Shown: positions 1 through 10,000 of the stretch, in pieces
Layout of the letters: each line of letters starts with the position of its first letter
How positions within the stretch are numbered: the first letter of the stretch is position 1
Assembly: GCA_044228795.1 (NCBI GenBank)
Contig: JBGAUE010000019.1
Coordinates: forward strand, 3,600-67,599
Source of the DNA: M0108 sp044228795
GTDB taxonomy: Bacteria; Pseudomonadota; Gammaproteobacteria; Chromatiales; Chromatiaceae
Direction of reading: 5' to 3'
DNA: 64,000 nucleotides
Made by a program: the position numbers and the translations under genes
The notes under the pieces: generated by a model
Database searches by the model: none
Seen by the model: only the letters and a program-made list of their open reading frames with translations
What the model was told of the DNA's origin: nothing

Positions 1-374
1 TTAATGACCTCTCCAATTTCGGTATCGATGATCCAGTGATGAACACCGTCGGGGGATTCGCCCTGCGCGCCTTCAACCGCCTCCCGAAACTGGGCGATGA
101 GGTAGTCAGCAATGGGTTCACCTTTACGGTCGAGCAAATGGACGAATTGAGGATCAAAACCCTGCGCGTCATGCGCAACATTACCGAAAATCCCCTCTTC
201 CCTGAAACGGATGATACCGCCGCGATCCTGGAGGCCGCCGCCGTCGCGAGTGCGGCAGAGACCGCCGTAAAACGTCGCGAGACCCCGGTCAGCGCTCCTG
301 ACAAGGCGGATCAGCCGGATGAGGCGGGCGCCCCGCCTGCCAATAAAACCACCAGCACCGATCAGGGGGTATGA
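1..374 (+). CDS. CNNM/CorC (HlyC) family protein, C-terminal part only
   Basis: The reading frame is open from the window edge, entering at base 3, so this is the 3' end of a gene beginning upstream. The visible 123 residues hold the CorC/HlyC transporter-associated domain (start of the fragment to about residue 60, with the GGFALRAFNRLPKLGD motif), followed by a low-complexity Ala/Pro/Asp-rich tail. In this family the domain follows a DUF21 membrane region and a pair of CBS domains, and members are linked to Mg2+/Co2+ efflux or resistance. Its TGA overlaps the ATG of the next gene, a second member of the same family, as ATGA, so the two are co-translated paralogues. The function is inferred from the C-terminal domain alone. 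Confidence 0.8.
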   Translation, partial: NDLSNFGIDDPVMNTVGGFALRAFNRLPKLGDEVVSNGFTFTVEQMDELRIKTLRVMRNITENPLFPETDDTAAILEAAAVASAAETAVKRRETPVSAPDKADQPDEAGAPPANKTTSTDQGV

Positions 375-1657
375 CCATGTCCATAGGCGAAGTTGCATTA
401 GACACCCTGATGATACTGATCTTTCTGATTTTCAAGGGGTTCTTCTCCGGATCAGAGATCGCCATGGTGAACTCCGACAAGATCAAGCTGCGGCATCAGG
501 CCAAGACCGGTCATAAGGGCGCCGCCAAGGTATTGGCCTTGTATAAGACCCCGGACATCATTCTGGGCACCACCCTGGTAGGCACCAACATTGCTACGGT
601 GTCCGTTTCCACCGTTACCGCCCTCTTGTTCATCGAATGGCTCGGTCCCCATGGCGATTTGGTGTCCGTGGTTCTCTTCACCCCCCTGTTGTTGATCCTG
701 GGAGAGATAGTTCCCAAGAGCATCTATCAACAGCGTGCCACCACCATCGCACCCATCATCATCTATCCCTTGCGTTTTTTCTCGATCCTCTACTATCCCA
801 TCATCTTTGTATTCAGCCGTCTGGCGCGGTTTGTAACCCGATTGGTGGGCGGCAGCGTCCCCCAACGCAGCGGCTTCATCACCCGCGATGAACTGCGTTT
901 ACTGCTGGAGATGTCATCATCCTCATCGAACACGGACGATGATAATTTCGACACGGAGCGCGTGGCACGCATCACTCGCTTCTCGGAAACCACTGTGGGC
1001 GAGGTGATGGTCCCCTTGGATGAGGTGCTCGGTATCAGCGAGCAGGCGAGCATGGAAGAGGCGGTCAATCTGGTGTTGACCAATGGCTACAATCGTCTGC
1101 CGGTCTTCCGCGGGCATATGTCCAACATCGTGGGCATCCTGACCCTGAACAGTTGGGACTTGATGGAAAAGGACATCAAACAACACCCCAAGGCATCCTA
1201 TATCCAGACGCCGATCTACATTTCCTCGAAGCAAGGCCTTGATCAGACGATCCCCCTCCTTCAGGCGCGTCCTATCGACTTCATGGCCGTCGTGGTGGAC
1301 GAGTTTGGCCTGGCCAGAGGCATCCTGACCATGGAAGATGTGCTTGAGGAGGTGGTGGGGGAGATCGATGTCGGCTACGACTTCGAGGAATACAAACCCC
1401 GCAAGCAACGTAATCTGATCAAGCAAGTGGGCGAAGACGAGTACCTGGTGGATGGTCGCACCCCCATCTCGCAGATCAATGATGAACTGCGGCTAAACCT
1501 GCCCGTCAATCTCTCCCATACGGTGGCCGGTATCATCATCAACAAACTGCGCCGGATTCCCGAATTAGGTTCCAGTATCCTGGAACAGAATTATCGATTC
1601 ACGGTACGTGCGGTGAGTGCCCGAGCGATTACCCGCGTTCACATCAAACGGGAGTAA
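371..1657 (+). CDS. CNNM-domain hemolysin/CorC-family membrane protein with CBS pair
   Basis: A 428-residue protein with the full family layout: DUF21/CNNM transmembrane domain at about residues 5-190 (including the FKGFFSGSEIAMV motif near the N-terminus), a CBS pair at about 205-335, and a CorC/HlyC C-terminal domain at about 345-425. CNNM proteins are implicated in divalent-cation (Mg2+) transport or homeostasis, and the CBS pair usually binds adenine nucleotides. It overlaps the upstream paralogue by 4 nt (ATGA), indicating translational coupling. A second in-frame ATG lies at 377, so the exact start is open by two codons. The loop before the CBS domains is Ser-rich. The family assignment is firm; the substrate is inferred. 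Confidence 0.88.
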   Translation: MTMSIGEVALDTLMILIFLIFKGFFSGSEIAMVNSDKIKLRHQAKTGHKGAAKVLALYKTPDIILGTTLVGTNIATVSVSTVTALLFIEWLGPHGDLVSVVLFTPLLLILGEIVPKSIYQQRATTIAPIIIYPLRFFSILYYPIIFVFSRLARFVTRLVGGSVPQRSGFITRDELRLLLEMSSSSSNTDDDNFDTERVARITRFSETTVGEVMVPLDEVLGISEQASMEEAVNLVLTNGYNRLPVFRGHMSNIVGILTLNSWDLMEKDIKQHPKASYIQTPIYISSKQGLDQTIPLLQARPIDFMAVVVDEFGLARGILTMEDVLEEVVGEIDVGYDFEEYKPRKQRNLIKQVGEDEYLVDGRTPISQINDELRLNLPVNLSHTVAGIIINKLRRIPELGSSILEQNYRFTVRAVSARAITRVHIKRE

Positions 1658-1736
1658 CGGCCATGGGTACACATTACGACGCGCTTCGTTGTCGATATCA
1701 ATGACCGAAAATCGCTTTCTTTTTCTTTACAACCTC

Positions 1737-2186
1737 TCAGGGCAGCAGCATCAGGGGCCGATCCGTCTGGGTGGCGAGGGACTTGGCCAACCCCTTGAGG
1801 CTCGGTCGGCCCGCGACGGCAAAGACGCGGCGGGACAGGATCAGAAGGTCGGTATCCGGGGCGTTGGCAACCTCCCGGAGCACGGTTAGAGGGTCGCCCA
1901 CCCGCACCAGGAAGCGCGCCTGTTCAAGTTCATAGGCGGCGGTGCGAAACTGCTCCTGCGCCAGCTCGGCCTGCCCCTCTTGCTCCTGGCGCATCTGGTC
2001 GAGGAAGCCCTGGCGGGCCCCGGCGGCGGACTGCCAGTCGTTGCCGATGAAGTCCGCCCACTGGTTATCGAGGACGAACAGGCCCGTCAGCGCGGCGTCG
2101 CACCGACGGGCCAGTTCCGCTGCGTGGTGTAGCGACTCCCCGCAGGCCGGGGAGCCGTCCACCGCGACGACGATGCGCCGCAACAT
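1737..2186 (-). CDS. UspA-family universal stress protein
   Basis: A 149-residue single-domain Usp protein. The N-terminus reads MLRRIVVAVDGSPACGESL, the usual first strand and turn, and the C-terminus ends with the family's DRPLMLLP strand. The ATP-binding signature G-2x-G-9x-G(S/T) is poorly kept near residues 117-140, so this may be a non-nucleotide-binding member. The start overlaps the stop of the small membrane gene by one base (TGATG), and that gene in turn sits against the sulfate-exporter gene, so all three form one operon. In such an operon Usp probably modulates the transporter or responds to the same stress; this is inference. Confidence 0.85.
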   Translation of the reverse strand: MLRRIVVAVDGSPACGESLHHAAELARRCDAALTGLFVLDNQWADFIGNDWQSAAGARQGFLDQMRQEQEGQAELAQEQFRTAAYELEQARFLVRVGDPLTVLREVANAPDTDLLILSRRVFAVAGRPSLKGLAKSLATQTDRPLMLLP

Positions 2187-2356
2187 CAGGTGGTCAGGAC
2201 GACGACCAACAGCACCAGCAGGATACTCAGGGCGATGGCACCCAGGTCCTCCTGACGGTCGTCCTTGAACAGAGTCATCTTGTGTTTGTCGCCGACGCTG
2301 CCCATGGTCTCGGAACCGGGCTGGTCGAGGTCATCGCGTGTCTTGTCGTTCATCAT
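2186..2356 (-). CDS. small single-span membrane protein (56 aa)
   Basis: The start was chosen at the double ATG at 2356/2353 because a GGGAGA ribosome binding site lies just upstream; the longer frame has no support. The peptide has a hydrophilic, charged N-terminal 35 residues (beginning MMNDKTRDDLDQ) and one C-terminal transmembrane segment ending in LLVLLVVVLTT. It lies 13 bases downstream of the exporter stop and overlaps the usp start by one base. I recognise no family. Its size and place between a transporter and a Usp suggest a small accessory subunit or regulator of the exporter, which is inference from context only. Confidence 0.65.
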   Translation of the reverse strand: MMNDKTRDDLDQPGSETMGSVGDKHKMTLFKDDRQEDLGAIALSILLVLLVVVLTT

Positions 2357-2369
2357 CCGTTCTCCCGCC

Positions 2370-3515
2370 TTACAGGGCGACCAGGTGGTCTTTGATCGCA
2401 AGCACCACAAGCAGTGCCAGCACATATTTGGTCGTTCCCACGATCAGACCGAGCTTTAGGGGGGCACCGCCGGCCCGGGCCAGTTCCCTAAATGAGATAT
2501 AGGCGCCCAGGCCCACGAGGCCAAAGCCGAACACCCACTGCATCCAGTCGCGCAGCATCTTGATGGTGTCAGAGGCGGGCGGGCCGCCCTTGAGGCCGAC
2601 GTCACCGAAGGCACCCAGGCTGGTCAGCACCACCATGCCGATGAAGCCCAGGACGAACAGGGGGAACTTCTCGACCAGCAGGGTCCCCAGGCCCTTGCGT
2701 TCGGCCTCCTCCTCTGATGCCTTGCCCGACCAGTACCAGACGGTTACGGCAAAGACGGCGAAGGGAATGGAGATGACCCGCATGATGTTCCAGATCTCCG
2801 CCACCGCCACAGCGCTGCCCGGCTCGACCTTGGGGTTGAAGGCCAGGGCCGTGGCCAGGACCTGACCGGAATTCAGGATACCGGTTCCCACCCAAGCTCC
2901 ATATTGCAGGTCGGTCAGCCCCAGTGCGTGGCCAATGAAGGGGCTGATGAACATGGTGGCGATGCCAAAGCCAAGGATCGTGGCGATGGCATAGGCCACG
3001 TCGCTGCCCTTGGCCTCCACCGCTGGCGAAGTGGCCACCGCCGCGCTGACCCCGCAGATGGACAAGGCGTTGGCGAGCACCCCGGTCATGGAGCGGTCGA
3101 GTCCGAACAGCTTGCCGAGCCACAGGACCATAACAATGGTGAGCACCACGAAGCCACCGATGAGAAAGATCGCTGTCGCCCCCAGGGTAACGATGGCCTG
3201 TACCGTGTAGAGGGAGCCGAGCAGAATGATCCCGGTCTTGATCATCAGCCGCGAGAGCTTGAAGCCATCGGCGAACAACTCCGGCATCTCGGCCTTGAAC
3301 AGCAGCGGGAAGAGCAGGTTACGGTAGAGCATCCCGGCGATGATGCCGAGCAGGATATAGTTGAGGTGGAAGACCTTGATCAGCCAGCCCTTCTGGCCGA
3401 GGATCACGGCGCTCGCCATCCAGGGTTCAACCCAGGTTCGGATGGCATACAAGGTCGCTACGATAAGGATCAGCCCCGGCAGGGCGCGGGGCAGTTTTCT
3501 GATGAACTCAATCAT
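2370..3515 (-). CDS. putative sulfate exporter family transporter (YeiH/UPF0324-like)
   Basis: A 381-residue polytopic membrane protein matching the YeiH/Cons_hypoth698 family. Visible family motifs include the central ALSICGVSAAVATSP stretch near residues 150-165 and GTGILNSGQVLATAL near residues 210-225. About ten hydrophobic segments span the protein. The ATG at 3515 has a strong GGAGGAGAAG ribosome binding site. Members are annotated as putative sulfate exporters, although direct transport evidence is thin. It is the first gene of an operon with a 56-residue membrane peptide and a UspA protein. In a sulfur-oxidising bacterium, export of sulfate or a related anion would make sense, but this is inferred. 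Confidence 0.85.
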   Translation of the reverse strand: MIEFIRKLPRALPGLILIVATLYAIRTWVEPWMASAVILGQKGWLIKVFHLNYILLGIIAGMLYRNLLFPLLFKAEMPELFADGFKLSRLMIKTGIILLGSLYTVQAIVTLGATAIFLIGGFVVLTIVMVLWLGKLFGLDRSMTGVLANALSICGVSAAVATSPAVEAKGSDVAYAIATILGFGIATMFISPFIGHALGLTDLQYGAWVGTGILNSGQVLATALAFNPKVEPGSAVAVAEIWNIMRVISIPFAVFAVTVWYWSGKASEEEAERKGLGTLLVEKFPLFVLGFIGMVVLTSLGAFGDVGLKGGPPASDTIKMLRDWMQWVFGFGLVGLGAYISFRELARAGGAPLKLGLIVGTTKYVLALLVVLAIKDHLVAL

Positions 3516-4026
3516 CGACAGCTTCTCCTCCGGTGTAGTTATTTTTTGGACCCTCCGTCATCCAGCGGACGCGGAGGTAGTGCTTCTGCATGGACGCCGG
3601 CGGCAATTCTGACGGCGGAGGGAATCTACCACAGCGGACGGGATCACGATATCGGTAGAAAACGTTTTCTTGTTATGGCAATTCCTTACGAAACCGCCTA
3701 CCTGTCTGCCTTCCCAGCCCTTGCTTGATACCCAGCTCTGCGAAGACGGCACCACCCTGCAAGCGGCGGCCCTCGCGTCAGGTGGGCCCGGAAGGCCCCG
3801 CATGGTTGGGGGTCAAGCCGGTAACGCGGGGCTCTGGCCCTGCCTGGAGGCTCCCTGACATTCCAGACCCCCTTCCCTGCGGACCCCCTGGCCGCGGCAT
3901 TCGCGCTGACGGCAGGCATCCGCCTGGTGGGTCCCCGGGCGTACAGAGAGGCAGTGATCGGCGTATTGTTAAAGCCTTTCAGGTTGACGTAGCGCCGAGC
4001 GGTCGCCTAACCGACAGGAGTACAAG
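3516..4026. other. intergenic region between divergent operons
   Basis: These 511 bases separate the divergent sulfate-exporter and glucan-synthase genes. I see no convincing coding sequence. The part near 3516-3535 holds the exporter ribosome binding site, and AGGAG at 4016-4020 precedes the GTG start at 4027. Promoters for both directions must lie here, but I could not pick out a convincing -35/-10 pair. Confidence 0.5.
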
Positions 4027-7000
4027 GTGGGACCAGCGAAAAAGGCAGACGGTTTCAGCGCCCTGGCCTATTGGGGCCGGCACGGGCTGGACCTGATCAG
4101 GGGTCGCCCGGGCAGGCAGGACAGTGCGGGTCCGGACCCTACCCTGGAGGCGCCGTTGCGGGCGGAACTCTTCAGCGCCGATCAGATGGAGCAGCATGGC
4201 CTACGTCTGGCATCCGCCGACCGCTTGGCGCCAGGACGGGTGCCGGAGCGGTTGCTGGCACGCCTGGCCGCCAACGAGCAGGGGTTGACCGAGACCTGGG
4301 ACCTGCTGATCGCCGCGGTCGCGGCCAAGCAGCCCGTCACCCCCGCCGGGGAGTGGCTGCTGGACAATGCCTATCTCATCGCCGAGCAGATCCGTACCGC
4401 CCGTCGCCACCTGCCCAGGGGTTACAGCCGGGAATTGCCGAGCCTGGCGGCGGGTGTGTCGGCCGGCCTGCCGCGCGTCTACGGCCTGGCCCTGGAGACC
4501 ATCGCCCACGGCGACGGCCGGGTCGACCCGGAGAGCTTGAGCCGCTTTGTCGCCGCCTACCAGCGGGTCGCCCCGCTGCGCCTGGGCGAGCTGTGGGCCG
4601 TCCCCATCATGCTGCGCCTGGCCCTGATCGAGAACCTGCGCCGGGTAGCGGCGGGCATTGCCCATGACCGCCGGGATCGGAATCTGGCGGTCTCCTGGGC
4701 CAACCAATTGACCCAGATGGCCCGCCAGGACCCCAAGAACCTGATCCTGGTGATCGCGGACCTGGCGCGCTCATCCCCACCCATGACCCCGCCCTTCGTC
4801 TCGGAACTGTCGCGCCGGCTCCAGGGCCGGGGCCCGGCCCTGGCCTTCCCCTTGACCTGGATCGAGCAGCAACTGGCCGAGTCGGGCCTGTCGATTGCGC
4901 AACTGGTGCGGGCCGGCAACCAACAACAGGCGGCCGATCAGGTCTCCGTGAGCAACAGCATCGGCAGCCTGCGCCTGCTCGGCACCCAGGACTGGCACGA
5001 GTTCGTCGAGGCCATGAGCCAGGTTGAGCAGGTCCTGCGCAGCGACCCGGCGGGGGCCTATGCCGGCATGGACTTCGCCAGCCGGGACAACTACCGCCGC
5101 GCGGTCGAGACCCTGGCCAAGGCGGGCGGGGGGTCCGAGCAGGATGTCGCCGGTCAGGTCCTCGCCCTGGCCCGGGCGCAGGCAGGTGCCGGGGGCGACG
5201 CCCGCAAGGCCCATGTGGGCTACTACCTGGTCGACCGCGGCCGCCCCGAGCTGGAACGAGCCCTGCGAGCGCCTCTGAACCCGATCGCCGCCCTGCGCCG
5301 CTGGGCGAGCCAGTCGGCCCTGCCGCTCTACCTGGGCAGCATAGGCTTGCTGACTTTAATCCTGGCCGCGGGCCTGCTGGCCCAGGCCCGCGCCGAGGGC
5401 TTGCCGGCCTGGGCCCTGGTCCCCCTGGCGGTGCTGGTGATCCTGGCCACCGGCCAGCTCGCCATCGCCCTGGTGAATTGGCTGATGCCCCTGCTGTCGG
5501 CGCCGCTCCGGTTGCCGCGCATGGACTACTCCGAGGGCATCCCGGCCCAATCGCGCACCCTGGTGGTAGTCCCGACCCTGCTCACCAGCCCGGCCAATAT
5601 CGAGTCCCTGCTCGAGGCCCTGGAGGTGCGCTTTCTGGCCAATCGGGACGCCCGCCTGCACTTCGGCCTCCTGACTGACCTGCGCGATGCGCCTGAGGAG
5701 ACCCTGGACCAGGATGCCGCCCTGGTGGCCCTGGCCCGGGCGGGGGTCCAGGCCCTGAATGCGCGCTACGCGGACGACCGGGGCGACATCTTTTTCCTGT
5801 TCCACCGCCCCCGCCGCTGGAACCACCACGACCGCCTCTGGATGGGCTACGAGCGCAAACGCGGCAAACTCGCCGACCTCAACGCCCTGCTGCACGCCGG
5901 CGACGACTCGGGCTTCTCCCTGGTGGTGGGCGACACCGCCGCGCTCCTCGGGATTCCCTATGTCATCACCCTGGACACCGACACCCACCTGCCCCGGGAC
6001 GCGGCCCGCGAGCTGGTCGCCACCCTGGCCCATCCGCTCAACCGGGCGGTTTACGACCCGGCCCGGGGCCGGGTGGTGGCCGGCTACGGCATCCTCCAGC
6101 CCGGGGTGAGCGCCAGCCTGCCGGTCGGCCAGCCCTCCCGCTACGGGCGCCTGCACGCGGGCGAGCCGGGTATTGACCCCTACACCCGCACCGTCTCGGA
6201 CATCTACCAGGACGTCTTCCACGAGGGGTCCTTCATCGGCAAGGGCATCTATGATGTGGCCGCCTTCGAGCAGGCCCTCGGGGGCCGCTTCCCCGAGAAC
6301 CGCATCCTGAGTCACGACCTCCTGGAGGGGTGCTACGCCCGCTCCGGATTGCTGACCGACGTGCCCCTGTACGAGGAGTATCCGCCCCGTTACGGCGCCG
6401 ACGTCAACCGCCGCTACCGCTGGATCCGGGGCGACTGGCAACTCGCCGCCTGGCTGCTACCGCGGGTGCCTGGCCCGGACGGCACCCGCCTGCCGAACCC
6501 CCTGTCCCTGCTGTCGCGCTGGAAGCTGTTCGATAACCTGCGCCGCAGCCTGGCCCCGGCGGTCCTGGTAACCCTGCTGTTGCTCGCCTGGTCCCTGTCG
6601 TCCCACCCCGGGCTCTGGACCCTGATGGTGCTCGGCGTGCCACTGATCCCACCCCTGCTGGCCTCCGCTCTAGACCTGCTGCGCAAGCCGGATGACCGGG
6701 GCCTGGGCCAACACCTGGCGGTCGCTGGCCGCGGCGCCGGCCAGCGCCTCACCTTGATCGGCCTGGGCCTGGCCACCCTGCCTCACGAGGCTTACTACAG
6801 CCTGGATGCGGTGCTGCGCACCCTGGGTCGGCTGTTCGTAACCCACCAAAGGCTGTTGGAGTGGAACCCTTCCGGCGACCAGGAGCGCCGCAGCCATACC
6901 GACCTGCGGGCCGCGCTCCGCACCATGTGGTTCGCACCGGCCCTGGCCGCCGCCGCGGCCGGCGCCCTCGCCATAGCCCACCCCGTCGCCTTGACCGCGG

Positions 7001-10000
7001 CCGGTCCCCTTCTGTTCCTGTGGCTGGTCTCGCCGGTCATTGCCTGGTGGATCAGCCGGCCGCTGCCCCGCCGGGAAGCCGGGCTCACCGCCGAGCAGCT
7101 CCGCTTCCTCGGCCGCATCGCGCGCAAAACCTGGGCCTTCTTCGCAACCTATGTCGGCCCCCAGGACCATTGGCTGCCACCGGACAACTACCAGGAGGAC
7201 CGGGCGGATCCCCTGGCCCATCGCACCTCGCCGACCAACATGGGCCTGGCCCTGCTGGGTAACCTGGCCGCCTACGACTTTGGCTACATACCGGCGGGCC
7301 AAGTGGTGGAGCGCACCGCCAACACCCTGGACAGCATGGCGGCACTGGATCGTCACCGTGGCCACTTCTACAACTGGTACGACACCAAAACCTTGCAACC
7401 CCTGCCGCCGTTCTATGTCTCGACCGTGGACAGCGGCAACCTGGGGGGGCACCTGCTGACTCTGCGCCCGGGTCTGCTGGCCCTGCTCGATGACCCCATC
7501 CTGCCGCCGCGCTGGCTGGACGGCTTGGGCGACACCCTGGGTGTCCTGGAAGAGGGGGCGCAGGGGTTGGCCCCGGCCAACCTGAAGGCACTCCGCACGG
7601 CCCTGGCCGCGGCGCCCACGGGTCTTGCGGCGACCCTCCGCCTGCTGGACGGCTTGGTAAGCTCCACCGACGCCCTGAGCGAAGACATGACGGAGCCGAG
7701 CGAGCCAGAGGCGCTCTGGTGGGCTCAAGCCCTGGCCCGGCAGTGCCAGGCGATCCGCGACGAGCTGGCCTGGCTCGCGCCCTGGACTACCCTGGGGCCA
7801 CCGCCCGAGGGCCTGGGCGAGCGGCCCGACCTGGACGCCATACCCAGCCTGCGCACCCTGGGCGGGTCCCTCTCCGTCGGGGTTGCGGTGGGCGCCACCT
7901 CCGACCAGGGCGCCTGGCTGGCGGAGTTGCACCGGTGCCTGGATCAGGGCCACGAGCGCGCCCAGGCCCGGATTACCGTCATACAGCGCCTGGTTGCCCT
8001 GGCCGGGGACCTGGCGCAGATGGATTACGGATTCCTCTACGACAAGTCAGCGCGACTGCTGTCCATCGGTTACAACCTGGAGGACCGGCGCCGGGACGCG
8101 AGCTACTACGACCTGCTCGCCTCGGAGGTCCGCCTGGGGGTATTCGTCGCCATTGCCCAGGGACAGTTGCCCCAGGAGACCTGGTTTGCCCTGGGGCGCG
8201 CCCTGATCAACCCCGATGGCGCGCCCATCCTGCTCTCCTGGAGCGGGTCCATGTTCGAGTACCTGATGCCCCAGTTGGTCATGCCGGCCTATCCGGACAC
8301 ATTGCTCGACCAGACTGCCCGGACGGCGGTGGCGCGCCAGATCGCCTACGGCCGGGAGTGCGGTCTGCCCTGGGGTGTCTCGGAGTCTGGCTACAACCGG
8401 GTGGACATGGAACTCAACTACCAGTATCGCGCCTTCGGGGTGCCGGGTCTGGGGCTGAAGCGCGGTCTGGCCGAGGACCAGGTTGTCGCCCCCTATGCCA
8501 CCGCCCTTGCCCTGATGGTGGCCCCGCGCGCGGCCTGCGAGAACCTGCAACTTCTCACCACTGTCGGGGCGCAGGGGCGCTTTGGCCTGCACGAGGCCAT
8601 CGACTACACCCCGGCCCGTCAGCGCCGCGGCGAGACCCGCACTATCCTGCGGTCCTACATGGCGCATCACCAGGGCATGAGCCTCTTGGCCCTGGACTAC
8701 CTGCTGCGCCACCGCCCCATGCAACGGCGCTTCATCGCCGACCCCTGCCTCCAGGCGACCCTTTTGCTGTTACAGGAGCGCATCCCGCACGCCTCGACCT
8801 ACTTCACCGATACCGCGACGCTGACCGATATCCGGGTCGGTGCTCCGGACGTACAGATGCCCATTCGCGTCCTGGACACGCCCGACACCCCGGTCCCACA
8901 GGTGCAATTGCTGTCCAACGGCCGCTACCAGGTCATGGTCACGGCGGCCGGCGGCGGCTACAGCCGCTGGCAGGACCTGGCGGTGACCCGCTGGCGCGAG
9001 GACAGCACCCGCGACCCCTGGGGCACCTTCTGCTACCTGCGCGACCTGGACAGCGGAGCCACCTGGTCCAACACCTTCCAGCCCACCCTGCGCCGGGCCG
9101 CGCTCTGCGAAGGGATCTTCTCGGAGGGGCGAGCGGAGTTTCGCCGCCGGGATCGGGGCACCGGGTTCGACTTCGAGACCCATACGGACATCGTCGTGTC
9201 ACCCGAGGACGACATCGAGCTGCGCCGGGTGCGCATCACCAATTGCGCCCCAGTGACGCGCACCATCGAGATCACCAGCTATGCCGAGGTAGTCCTGGCC
9301 AACCCCGCCGCCGACGCCCTGCACCCGGCCTTCAGCAACCTGTTCGTCCAGACCGAGATCCTGTCCTCGCGCCAGGCCATCCTCTGCACCCGCCGCCCAC
9401 GTTCCCGGGACGAGCACCCGCCCTGCCTGTTCCATCTGGTAGCCGTACACGACGCCCAGCCCCGTGAACCGTCCTGCGAGACCGACCGCGCCCGCTTCCT
9501 CGGCCGTGGGCGCACCTCGGCTGCGGCTCAGGCCATGGACAGCGCCGCGGCCCTGTCCGGGACCCAGGGCTCGGTGCTGGACCCGGTGGCGGCCATCCGC
9601 TGCCGCATCGTCCTGGAGCCCGAGCAGACCGCGAATGTGGACCTGGTCTTTGGTATCGGGGCGGATCGCGAGGCTGCCCTGGGGCTGGTCGAGAAGTATC
9701 AGGATCGGCGCCTGGCCGACCGTGTCTTCGAACTGGCCTGGACCCATGCCCAGGTGGTGCTGCGCCAGATCAACGCCAGCGCGGCGGATGCCCAGCTCTA
9801 CGCCCGCCTGGCCAGCGCCATCATCTACGCCCATGCCGGGCTGCGCGCCGAGCCTGAGGTACTGCTGCGCAATTGCCGCGGCCAGTCCGGGCTCTGGGCC
9901 TACGCCATTTCCGGGGACCTGCCTATCGTCCTGCTGCGCGTCGCCGACCTGGCCAACATTGAGCTGGTGCGCCAGCTCATCCAGGCCCATGCCTACTGGC

